DNA of 64,000 nt from contig NZ_CP151587.1 in the NCBI RefSeq assembly GCF_038396845.1, positions 1,462,001-1,526,000 on the forward strand. Direction: 5' to 3'. The notes under the pieces were generated by a model that saw only the letters and a list, made by a program, of their open reading frames with translations, was not told the DNA's origin and ran no database searches. The DNA comes from Gymnodinialimonas sp. 57CJ19 (GTDB taxonomy: Bacteria > Pseudomonadota > Alphaproteobacteria > Rhodobacterales > Rhodobacteraceae). Positions within the stretch are counted from its first letter, which is position 1. Every line of letters starts with the position of its first letter. The translations under genes were made by a program, and so were the position numbers. Below are positions 44,684 through 51,896 of this stretch, piece by piece.

Positions 44684-45378
44684 TTACGCTCGGTGTGCCC
44701 TCGAAGGGGCGGTTGATGGAGAAGACATTCCACTGGTTTTCTACCCGTGGGATCGAGATGCGACGCACAGGTTCGGACCGCGATTACGGGGCAGAAATTG
44801 CAGGTCTGCCGGTTGAGCTGCGGCTATTGGCGGCGGGCGAGATCCCCCGTGAACTGGCTGCGGGGCGTATTCATTTGGGCGTCACGGGCAGTGACCTGGT
44901 GCAGGAACGCATCCCCGCTTGGGATCAAGCGGTCGAGGTAATCGAGGCGATGGGATTCGGCCACGCGGACCTGATTATTGCGGTTCCTGCGTGGTGGGTG
45001 GACGTCACCAGCCTGGATGACCTCGATTCGGTCGCGGCGGATTTTCGCGCAGTGCACGGCCACCGTTTACGGATCGCCACGAAATATCACCGTCTCGTGC
45101 GGGACTTTCTGCGCGAAAAGGGCGTCGCGGATTACCGGTTGATCGACAGCCAAGGCGCGACCGAGGGCACCGTGGCCCATGGTACAGCCGAGGCGATTGC
45201 CGACATTACGTCTACCGGAGAAACTTTGCGGGCCAACCACTTGGCGATTTTGCAAGACGGGATGATTCACCGCTCGGAAGCCACCTTGTTCCGGTCTCGT
45301 ACCGCGACTTGGGGCGCGACAGAGCGCGAAAGCCTATCGGTTGTGATGGATTTGCTAAGCGTCGCCTCAAGCAAATAA
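44680..45378 (+). CDS. hisG: ATP phosphoribosyltransferase, short (HisZ-dependent) form
   Basis: A 232-residue catalytic subunit of the first step of histidine synthesis, joining ATP and PRPP to phosphoribosyl-ATP. Sequence landmarks are GVPSKGRLMEKT at the N-terminus, HLGVTGSDLVQE, the PRPP-binding loop region (SQGATEGTVAHGTAEAIADI) and the end of the catalytic lobes. The C-terminal regulatory domain of long HisG is missing, which is the reason the adjacent HisZ is needed. ATG 44680 overlaps the hisZ stop. Confidence 0.95.
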   Translation: MITLGVPSKGRLMEKTFHWFSTRGIEMRRTGSDRDYGAEIAGLPVELRLLAAGEIPRELAAGRIHLGVTGSDLVQERIPAWDQAVEVIEAMGFGHADLIIAVPAWWVDVTSLDDLDSVAADFRAVHGHRLRIATKYHRLVRDFLREKGVADYRLIDSQGATEGTVAHGTAEAIADITSTGETLRANHLAILQDGMIHRSEATLFRSRTATWGATERESLSVVMDLLSVASSK

Positions 45379-45463
45379 GCCATTTCTTGCCGTTGTGGCA
45401 TTGAGGTTACAGGCATTAGAAAATCGACATTTTGGAAGGTGCTGGTTTCCCTCCAGTTGCCGG

Positions 45464-45479
45464 TTAACCTTTCGTTAAC
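45464..45479 (+). promoter_or_regulatory. CtrA-type binding site
   Basis: TTAACCTTTCGTTAAC matches the full CtrA consensus TTAA-N7-TTAAC exactly. It lies 93 bp upstream of the ATG at 45572 and 85 bp after hisG. CtrA is the alphaproteobacterial response regulator that in Rhodobacterales controls motility, gene-transfer agents and surface functions. The match is in the sequence; actual binding is inferred. Confidence 0.55.
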
Positions 45480-45571
45480 GTATCTTAAGAGCATTCGAGC
45501 AGACCTTCGGCATTTTTAGCCGGAAACGACAATTTTTTCGCAGACCAAATTTTGATTTAAGGAACGACACA

Positions 45572-45855
45572 ATGATCAGACCTGCCATTTTCATGGGGGT
45601 GCTGGCCGCACTCCCGTCCATGTGCCACGCTCACGGCATCCAATTCGATGGTGCCGCCACGTTGGTCAAACCAACATCGGCCTGACAGACATCGGCGCGC
45701 TGTTCGGCGGGATCGAGCCAACGGTCGATCGTTTCGCCCTTGGCCTGACGATTCCAATCGGCAACAACGGCTCGACCATGCCGCTGAACTCCAACACACG
45801 CACGGCGCGCGGCGACTACCGCTCTGCCTTGTCGGCGGTCATCAACTCGTTCTGA
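45572..45855 (+). pseudogene. Small secreted-protein gene with apparent frameshift
   Basis: Reading from ATG 45572 (AAGGAA 9 nt upstream) gives a good signal peptide (MIRPAIFMGVLAALPSMCHA) and HGIQFDGA, then a TGA at 45680-45682 after only 36 residues. In the next frame, reading on from about 45650, an open stretch gives HVGQTNIGLTDIGALFGG and continues about 65 residues to the TGA at 45853-45855, ending ALSAVINSF. The two halves read as one secreted protein of about 90 residues broken by a single-base change near 45650-45670. I recognise no family. It may be a true pseudogene, a phase-variable gene or a sequencing error. A CtrA-like site stands upstream and a terminator follows directly. Confidence 0.55.
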
Positions 45856-45874
45856 TTTGATGGACTTGAAATCG

Positions 45875-45908
45875 AAGGGGCCGGGCGTCGCAAGATGCTC
45901 GGCCCTTT
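45875..45908. terminator. Bidirectional terminator between convergent genes
   Basis: AAGGGGCCGGGC (45875-45886) pairs with GCTCGGCCCTTT (45897-45908) over 12 positions with two G-T pairs, around a 10-nt loop. It lies 19 bp after the frameshifted gene and 6 bp before the stop of the convergent DUF1489 gene, so it can serve both strands. Confidence 0.75.
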
Positions 45909-45914
45909 GTCGTG

Positions 45915-46346
45915 CTACAGCACGCCAATCTCGGCCAAGGCGCTTTCCAGTTGCGGTGGAAGCGCCTCTTGCTGTTTTGCCCCAGCACGCAGGTCGCGGG
46001 GGGCGTCCTCGGGCTTCAGGTAGCGCCAGCCCTGAAACGCCCGCTTAGGCGTTGCGGCCACGCGTGTCACCTTTGGGTCCAACACGATGCCGCAGCGGTT
46101 GATGCCGTCGCCGCGGTCCACCGGATCAAATCGCACAATGGGCTGACGGCACAAGATCGCCCCTTTAAATACCCAATAAAGCGAGCCGCCGTTCAGCACC
46201 TCGTCCGCGCGTTTAGGCCACATGCGGGTCACATGGCGTGGCAAGCCATCGGGGCCTTTCGCCCGTGCGCTTTGCTGCCATTCCAGCAGGTCTTCTACGC
46301 AGGTCGCCCCCACGCAGAGCTTCAGCATGTGTGTCGTTGCCGTCAC
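45915..46346 (-). CDS. DUF1489 family protein
   Basis: A 143-residue cytoplasmic protein of the DUF1489 family, conserved across Alphaproteobacteria and of unknown function. The family pattern is clear: MLKLCVGATCVEDL at the start, HVTRMWPKRADEVL, GGSLYWVFKG, DGINRCGIVLDP and AFQGWRYLKPEDAPRDL. The GTG at 46346 is chosen because it gives VTATTHMLKLCVG, the usual N-terminal distance, and has GGGGGAT upstream; ATG 46328 is an alternative. The conserved Arg and Trp residues suggest a nucleic-acid or nucleotide-binding role, but this is a guess. It is divergent from nrdJ. Confidence 0.85.
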   Translation of the reverse strand: MTATTHMLKLCVGATCVEDLLEWQQSARAKGPDGLPRHVTRMWPKRADEVLNGGSLYWVFKGAILCRQPIVRFDPVDRGDGINRCGIVLDPKVTRVAATPKRAFQGWRYLKPEDAPRDLRAGAKQQEALPPQLESALAEIGVL

Positions 46347-46579
46347 GGCCCATCCCCCAAGATGATGTGTCACGCAACCTAGCACGACACACCATAGGGG
46401 CAAGCCCTTGACCCCCGCCCCGAATTTCCTAATGCCCGCGCAGTCTTAGCCTGCATACCCCACGCCCTTGCCCTGACGTGACGCCGCAACGGGGCTGCGA
46501 CGGCTAGTCTGTGCCGGACTTCTATGGCATAACGCTCGTCCTGAGCCTCCACACATACTTCGATCAAGGACTGACCCCC

Positions 46580-49159
46580 GTGAGCCGTTTTTCCGCCCCC
46601 ATCGCCGAACAAATCTGGGACATGAAATATCGTCTCAAAGAGGCGGATGGCACGCCCCTGGACACCAGCGTCGAAGATACTTGGCGCCGTATTGCTCGTG
46701 CGTTGGCCGAGGTCGAAGACGACAAACAGCAGTGGGAGGACAAGTTCTACACGGCGCTGGAGGACTTCAAATACCTGCCCGCAGGCCGCATCGTAGCAGG
46801 CGCGGGCACGGGCCGTAGCGTGACCTTGTTCAACTGTTTTGTCATGGGCACCGTGCCCGACAGCATGGGCGGTATCTTCGACATGCTGAAAGAGGCCGCG
46901 CTGACGATGCAGCAGGGCGGGGGGATTGGCTACGATTTCTCGACCATCCGGCCCAAGGGAGCTGCCGTGTCAGGTGTGGCGGCGGATGCCAGTGGGCCGC
47001 TCAGCTTCATGGATGTCTGGGACGCCATGTGCCGCACCATCATGTCTGCCGGGTCGCGCCGGGGCGCGATGATGGCCACGATGCGCTGCGATCACCCCGA
47101 TATCGCGGATTTCATCGCTGCCAAGCAAGACCCCGCCCGCCTGCGCATGTTCAACATGTCGGTGCTGGCAACCGATCCGTTCATGGAGGCTGTCAAAGCC
47201 GATGGCCCTTGGGATCTGGTCTTTGACGGCCGCGTCTACACCACCATTCAGGCCCGTGATCTGTGGAACAAGATCATGCGCGCCACCTATGATTACGCCG
47301 AACCCGGTGTGATTTTCATCGACCGGATCAACGCTGAAAACAACCTCAACTACGCCGAGACGATCTGCGCCACCAACCCCTGTGGCGAACAGCCGCTGCC
47401 GCCCTATGGCGCTTGTCTTCTGGGGTCTGTGAACCTTGCTCAGCTGGTGGAAAACCCCTTCACCGACGGCACGTTGAACGCCGAAAAATTGGCCGATCTG
47501 ACCGCCACCGCGATCCGCATGATGGATAACGTTGTCGATGCCTCTCGTTTCCCGTTGCAGGCTCAGGCCGCCGAGGCCGCCGCCAAGCGGCGCATCGGTT
47601 TGGGCGTCACCGGGCTGGCCGACGCCTTGGCCATGTGTGGCCTGCGCTACGGGTCCGAGGAGGCCGCCGCCAAGACAGGCGAATGGATGGCCCTGATCGC
47701 CAACGCGTCCTACCGGGCCTCGGCTGAACTGGCCGCTGAAAAAGGCGCATTTCCCCTATTTGATGCAGAGGAATACGCCAAGGCCCCGATGATCCGTCGC
47801 CTCGACGCCGATGTCCAAGCGCTGATCGCGCAGAACGGCCTTCGCAACGCCCTGCTGACCTCCATCGCGCCCACCGGGACGATCAGCCTGTTCGCGGGCA
47901 ATGTCTCATCAGGGATCGAGCCGATCTTCGCCAACGCCTACACCCGCAAAGTGCTGCAAGTGGATGGTTCCAGAACCGAAGAAGAAGTCGTTGATTTCGC
48001 CGTCGCCAAGTGGCGGGAGCTTCACGGCGACAGCCCGCTGCCCGACTACTTCGTGAACGCGCAAACCCTCGCGCCTCTGGACCATGTCCGCATGCAATCC
48101 GCCGCGCAGCCTTGGATCGACAGCTCCATCTCCAAGACCATCAACGTCCCCGCAGATATCAGCTTCGAGGCCTTCAAGGACGTCTACGCCGAGGCCTATG
48201 CCACCGGCTGCAAAGGCTGCACGACCTACCGTCCGAACGATGTGACGGGAAGTGTTTTGAGTGTGAATGAGGAGGCGCCGGTTGTAGCAACTGGAGAGGG
48301 GTACCGGGAGCGCATTCAGACGATTGTGGATGCAAACCAGACAAGCCTGCGTCAGGTCTCCTTAGACGCGGGGCTTAGCCATGGGTACCTCCATGGTGTC
48401 GTCAAGGACGGTAAAGAAGCGACTGTTGATCGATTGGTCAAAGTTGCGGATGTTCTGGGGGTCACCATCGCGGAGCTTACCACTGCCACGCCCGGCGGTA
48501 CGCCGGGCAGCGCCGTTCCGTCCCCCCGGGGCGGCGCGGCGCACCACCCCGACGGCCCGGCGCAGCCCTCTGTCGTGAGCGAGGATTCCGCCACTACACC
48601 GCTGGAAATGTCCTCGGGCACCAGCAGCGAAGTGGTCTATATGTCCGAACCGCTTCAGCGCCCGGGAGAGCTGGAGGGCAATACCTACAAGGTCAAATGG
48701 CCCGACAGCGAACACGCCATCTACATCACGATCAACGACATTGTTCTAAACGGCCACCGCCGCCCGTTCGAGGTCTTCATCAACTCCAAGAATATGGAGC
48801 ATTTTGCCTGGACCGTGGCGCTGACAAGGATGATCTCTGCCGTGTTCCGGCGCGGCGGCGATGTGTCTTTCGTGGTGGAAGAGCTTAAAGCCGTCTTCGA
48901 TCCGCGCGGCGGTGCTTGGATGCAGGGAAAATACGTCCCCTCCATCCTCGCGGCCATCGGCGGTGTGATCGAGAAACACATGATCGCCACGGGCTTTTTG
49001 GCAGGTGAAGGGATGGGCCTGAAGTCCGACCCGCAAGCCGATGTGGTCAACCTCAACCACCGCCCCGGTCCTGCGTGCCCCTCTTGCGGGCAGTTTGACC
49101 TGCGGATGATGGAAGGGTGCCTTACCTGTGGGTCTTGTGGCCACTCGAAATGCGGTTGA
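46580..49159 (+). CDS. nrdJ: Adenosylcobalamin-dependent (class II) ribonucleotide reductase
   Basis: An 859-residue enzyme that reduces ribonucleotides to deoxyribonucleotides with a B12-derived thiyl radical. The barrel has the first redox Cys in LFNCFVMG (about residues 90-97), the radical Cys and Glu in NPCGEQPLPPYG, the SIAPTGTISLFAGN loop and the second redox region CKGCTTYRPND (about 541-552). The C-terminus ends in a Cys cluster (CPSC, CLTCGSCGHSKCG) that re-reduces the active site. Between these, residues 575-637 resemble an XRE-type helix-turn-helix domain, followed by a Pro/Gly/Ser-rich linker; this makes the protein about 100 residues longer than I expect. GTG 46580 (AAGGA 10 nt upstream) gives the family start SRFSAPIAEQIW; the frame is open to 46511. 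No nrdR-type regulator is nearby. Confidence 0.93.
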   Translation: MSRFSAPIAEQIWDMKYRLKEADGTPLDTSVEDTWRRIARALAEVEDDKQQWEDKFYTALEDFKYLPAGRIVAGAGTGRSVTLFNCFVMGTVPDSMGGIFDMLKEAALTMQQGGGIGYDFSTIRPKGAAVSGVAADASGPLSFMDVWDAMCRTIMSAGSRRGAMMATMRCDHPDIADFIAAKQDPARLRMFNMSVLATDPFMEAVKADGPWDLVFDGRVYTTIQARDLWNKIMRATYDYAEPGVIFIDRINAENNLNYAETICATNPCGEQPLPPYGACLLGSVNLAQLVENPFTDGTLNAEKLADLTATAIRMMDNVVDASRFPLQAQAAEAAAKRRIGLGVTGLADALAMCGLRYGSEEAAAKTGEWMALIANASYRASAELAAEKGAFPLFDAEEYAKAPMIRRLDADVQALIAQNGLRNALLTSIAPTGTISLFAGNVSSGIEPIFANAYTRKVLQVDGSRTEEEVVDFAVAKWRELHGDSPLPDYFVNAQTLAPLDHVRMQSAAQPWIDSSISKTINVPADISFEAFKDVYAEAYATGCKGCTTYRPNDVTGSVLSVNEEAPVVATGEGYRERIQTIVDANQTSLRQVSLDAGLSHGYLHGVVKDGKEATVDRLVKVADVLGVTIAELTTATPGGTPGSAVPSPRGGAAHHPDGPAQPSVVSEDSATTPLEMSSGTSSEVVYMSEPLQRPGELEGNTYKVKWPDSEHAIYITINDIVLNGHRRPFEVFINSKNMEHFAWTVALTRMISAVFRRGGDVSFVVEELKAVFDPRGGAWMQGKYVPSILAAIGGVIEKHMIATGFLAGEGMGLKSDPQADVVNLNHRPGPACPSCGQFDLRMMEGCLTCGSCGHSKCG
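48302..48490 (+). other. In-frame XRE/Cro-type HTH-like insertion in nrdJ
   Basis: The 63 codons from YRERIQTIVDANQ to GVTIAELTTAT follow the pattern of an XRE/HTH_3 domain: helix 1 (ERIQTIVDANQ), helix 2 (LRQVSLDAG), recognition helix (LSHGYLHGVVKDG), then VDRLVKVADVLGVTIAEL as helices 4-5. By hand count 24 of its 63 codons end in A or T, against 2 of 20 in the stretch directly before (48122-48181); it uses TTA, CGA and ACT. This suggests a different origin from the rest of nrdJ. Confidence 0.65.
48490..48508. repeat. Perfect palindrome at the end of the nrdJ insertion
   Basis: GCCCGGCG (48490-48497), GTA, CGCCGGGC (48501-48508): an 8-bp perfect stem directly after the HTH-like segment, followed by a second short palindrome CCCCCCGGGG around 48522-48531. 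It is translated in frame (about PGGTPGS) and resembles an intergenic repeat more than coding sequence. Confidence 0.6.
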
Positions 49160-49538
49160 CCTTTTATATTTTGAAAGCCGGATGCGGGCATGGGCCGGCA
49201 TTCGGCGCTAGGCTACTGTTAAAAAAGAAACCTACGCGTGATGGCGCCATGCGCGACACGTCGCGATCCTTGATCTGACAGCTGTGGAATGGGTGCACGG
49301 GCTTGCGCAGTTTGTCCGCTTGTTTTTTCGGGGGACGTCTAATTTTCACAATTTCAATTTCACGACACCGCCAGACGCCATGATCGCTGCCTCCCCCGTC
49401 TCGATCTGCAAGCGTCGTTAACCTTTTCCACACAGTTCGTATGAATATCAACAGACAAGCCCACCAACCTCTTTAATTCACTTGACCCGAGGGCAGCCCG
49501 TATGTGAATCATCTGGGAAACGCTCTGGGAATGTCTTA
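49160..49538. other. Intergenic region upstream of the TolC-like gene
   Basis: This 379-bp stretch between nrdJ and the TolC-like gene has no convincing gene. It holds a hairpin just after nrdJ (GCCGGATGC at 49177-49185 with GCATTCGGC at 49198-49206, one G-T pair), possibly a terminator without a T-run. Its second half is AT-richer, with a GTTAACC element near 49418 that equals half of a CtrA site and a TTGACC at 49482. It probably contains the promoter of the surface-protein module. Confidence 0.4.
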
Positions 49539-50909
49539 ATGTTGTATTTAGTCAAGGGAATGGCGAGAAGTTTTGCTCGCAATGCTGGTGCAGCGGCGAT
49601 TGTTGCAAGTCTTGCAACTTTCGGGGCCGGGCAGGGTCAGGCGCAAACGCTTTCTTTGACGGAAGCCTACCAGCGGATGTTGGACCGGGAGGTTCAATAT
49701 CAAATTCTCGATCTAGAGCTTGATGTCGCGCAGGAGCTTGTCCAGCAAGCCCGCGGTGAACGCCGCCCTCGAGTCGGTCTGCGCATCCAGTATATCAATA
49801 CCAGCCAAGAGATTATCAGCCAGGACAACGGCACTTTCCAGGAAGGCACGTCCGAATATCCAACCACGCGGGTGACCTTCTCGGTGCGTCAGCCGCTTTA
49901 TGATGCAGTGCGTTTCCGTGCCCTTCCCGTGGCGCAGGCCGAGGCTGAGTTGGTTTCTGCCCAAGCGGCCGTGGCGCGCAACGACCTTTCCGGCATGTTG
50001 ATCAATTCCTACCTTGATGTGGCCCGCGCCCAGATCGGGGTAGAGCAAGCTCGCATCCTGATCCGCGCCCGGACGCAGCTAGAGCGTGACATCGGCCTGC
50101 AAGTCGATGCGGGTCGGATCGAAGTAGATCAATTGTTCCGCGCCCAGGGCGATGTGCTGGAAGCACGCGTTGTGCAGTCCGAGCGGGACCTGGACCTGAC
50201 AAACGCCCTCTTTGACCTTTACCGCTTCACCGGCCCTGACGTGACAGGCGTTGCCTATGCGGGCGCGGCTGTGGGGATTCCTACTTACAACAACCTTGTG
50301 GGCACTTTCAGCGCCGAGCGGTTGCTGGAATTGTCTCCGGCAATTCAGGTGGCCCGCGCCGAAGTCGCCGTGTCTGAACGCCAGCTAGAGGTTGTGCGGG
50401 CCTCTTTCCGCCCCACGGCGAACGTGACCCTGGAATTTGAGAGCGAAGAAACCGAAGGGTCGTTGTTTGGCGGCGGCTCCAACGTGCAATCCACCGAATT
50501 GGGCGTTGATCTCAACTGGTCGATCTACGAAGGCGGCACCCGCCGCAGCCGCGTTCGCGAAGCGGAAGCCCGGGTTGAGATTGCGAACCTGCGGGTCGAA
50601 CAGATTATCGACCTGAGCCAGCGCCGCTACGAGGGGCTGACCAGCGCATTGGAATCCAGCCTGCGTGCCGTAAACGCGATCAGCGCCGAACAAGGAGCCG
50701 CAGGCCGCCGCTTGAGCGCCGCGATCGAGCAAGAGAACGCAGGCCGCATTGGGCCGGAAGCCGCCCTTGAGGCCCGTCTTCGTCGTGACACACTTTCCCT
50801 GCAAGGTCAGATCGCGCGGCTTCGGGTGGTGCAATTGCAGGCGCAGTTGCTTGCCCTCTTCGGCGCCCTCGATGTGGATACATTGTCACAAGACTTCAGC
50901 GGCAGCTAA
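49539..50909 (+). CDS. TolC-family outer-membrane channel protein
   Basis: A 456-residue outer-membrane efflux/export channel subunit. A signal peptide spans about residues 1-36 (hydrophobic AAAIVASLATFGAGQGQA). The mature part repeats the TolC plan of helical hairpins and short strands: LTEAYQRMLDREVQYQI and ARGERRPRVGL at the start of repeat one, and the second-repeat block with LNWSIYEGGTRRSRVREAEA near residues 325-345. Such channels trimerise and connect with an ABC exporter or RND pump through a membrane-fusion protein. ATG 49539 has GGGA 9 nt upstream; ATG 49560 is possible. The SapC-like and giant LEPR-XLL genes that follow suggest that this channel exports the giant protein. The ABC and fusion partners are not in the window. 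Confidence 0.87.
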   Translation: MLYLVKGMARSFARNAGAAAIVASLATFGAGQGQAQTLSLTEAYQRMLDREVQYQILDLELDVAQELVQQARGERRPRVGLRIQYINTSQEIISQDNGTFQEGTSEYPTTRVTFSVRQPLYDAVRFRALPVAQAEAELVSAQAAVARNDLSGMLINSYLDVARAQIGVEQARILIRARTQLERDIGLQVDAGRIEVDQLFRAQGDVLEARVVQSERDLDLTNALFDLYRFTGPDVTGVAYAGAAVGIPTYNNLVGTFSAERLLELSPAIQVARAEVAVSERQLEVVRASFRPTANVTLEFESEETEGSLFGGGSNVQSTELGVDLNWSIYEGGTRRSRVREAEARVEIANLRVEQIIDLSQRRYEGLTSALESSLRAVNAISAEQGAAGRRLSAAIEQENAGRIGPEAALEARLRRDTLSLQGQIARLRVVQLQAQLLALFGALDVDTLSQDFSGS

Positions 50910-50954
50910 ACCGGCCGGTCGCAGCCATGAACGTAAGAGTATTTTAGGAACCAA

Positions 50955-51731
50955 ATGACCAAGCAATTGATGATCTACGACAACGTCGTCCCAGTGAACC
51001 GTGAAACACACCGCGACATGTCGATCCGGCAAATCACCTCCTTCGCATTCGCGAAAGAGGTGAACTCCGTTCCCATCGTGGACGTTGAATTCTCGCGGAT
51101 CTGCTCAGAAGCACCGATCGTTTTCGCCAAGACTGAAACGGGTTTGGTCAGCCTTGCGCTGTTGGGGACGCAGCAGGACCGCAATGGCTTTGTGGACGAG
51201 GACAACGGTTGGACCGGTGCCTATGTGCCTGCGTTCTTCCGCCGGTATCCGTTTGTGTTCGCTGTGCAAGACGGCAGTGACCAGATGACCCTGTGCATTG
51301 ATGAGGGCTTTGAGGGTCTCAACAACGAAGGCAAGGGCGAGCGGATGTTCGATTCCGAGGGTCAGGAAACATCCTACCTGCGCACCGTCCTGCGGTTCGC
51401 CGAAGAATACCAATCCACCTTCAATCGCACCCAAGCGTTCTGCGATCGTCTAGAGGCCGCCGATCTGCTGGAAGAGGCGCGGGTGGACTTCACGCTTTCC
51501 GACGGCACCCGGGGCGGTGTCACGGGCTTCCTGCGTGTCTCGGCCGAGAAATTCCGGGCCATCAGCGACGAGCAAATCGTTTCGATGTTCCGCACCGGCG
51601 ATCTGGAGATGATCCAGATGCACCTTCTGTCGATGCAGCAGGTTGAGGCGATTGTCACCAAATCCGCGTCGCTGGTGGAAGGCATGGGCCTTCCGGATGA
51701 TGCGGCAGCAGAACCTGCGGGCGTCCACTAG
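50955..51731 (+). CDS. SapC family protein
   Basis: A 258-residue cytoplasmic-looking protein (no signal peptide, no membrane helix) of the SapC family. Conserved features are the start VVPVNRETHRDMSI, SFAFAKEVNSVPIVDVEF, the central VPAFFRRYPFVFA, and a C-terminal helical region ending SMQQVEAIVTKSASL. SapC-like genes are named from the Campylobacter fetus S-layer export locus; in marine bacteria they occur beside large repeat proteins. The molecular role is not established; a chaperone or export helper for the giant protein downstream is a reasonable guess. It lies 45 bp after the TolC-like gene and 165 bp before the giant gene, on the same strand. Confidence 0.85.
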   Translation: MTKQLMIYDNVVPVNRETHRDMSIRQITSFAFAKEVNSVPIVDVEFSRICSEAPIVFAKTETGLVSLALLGTQQDRNGFVDEDNGWTGAYVPAFFRRYPFVFAVQDGSDQMTLCIDEGFEGLNNEGKGERMFDSEGQETSYLRTVLRFAEEYQSTFNRTQAFCDRLEAADLLEEARVDFTLSDGTRGGVTGFLRVSAEKFRAISDEQIVSMFRTGDLEMIQMHLLSMQQVEAIVTKSASLVEGMGLPDDAAAEPAGVH

Positions 51732-51896
51732 GGCGCTCATACCACCGGCGCAACGGGCAATTAGGGCCTGTTGCGCTGCAAAGATGATTAGAATGGCCGG
51801 TCCACGGCTGCATTTGAATACGATTAATTGGCTCGATTTGAGCTGGAGTATGTTTTCACCGTCGCGGTTTTACGCGGCCCTGTTTTGGGCGATACA

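Noticed and set aside
45464..45479. Possible simple hairpin or terminator of hisG at GTTAAC repeats
   Set aside because: The spacing fits the CtrA consensus exactly and there is no GC-rich stem or T-run, so it is listed as a regulatory site instead.
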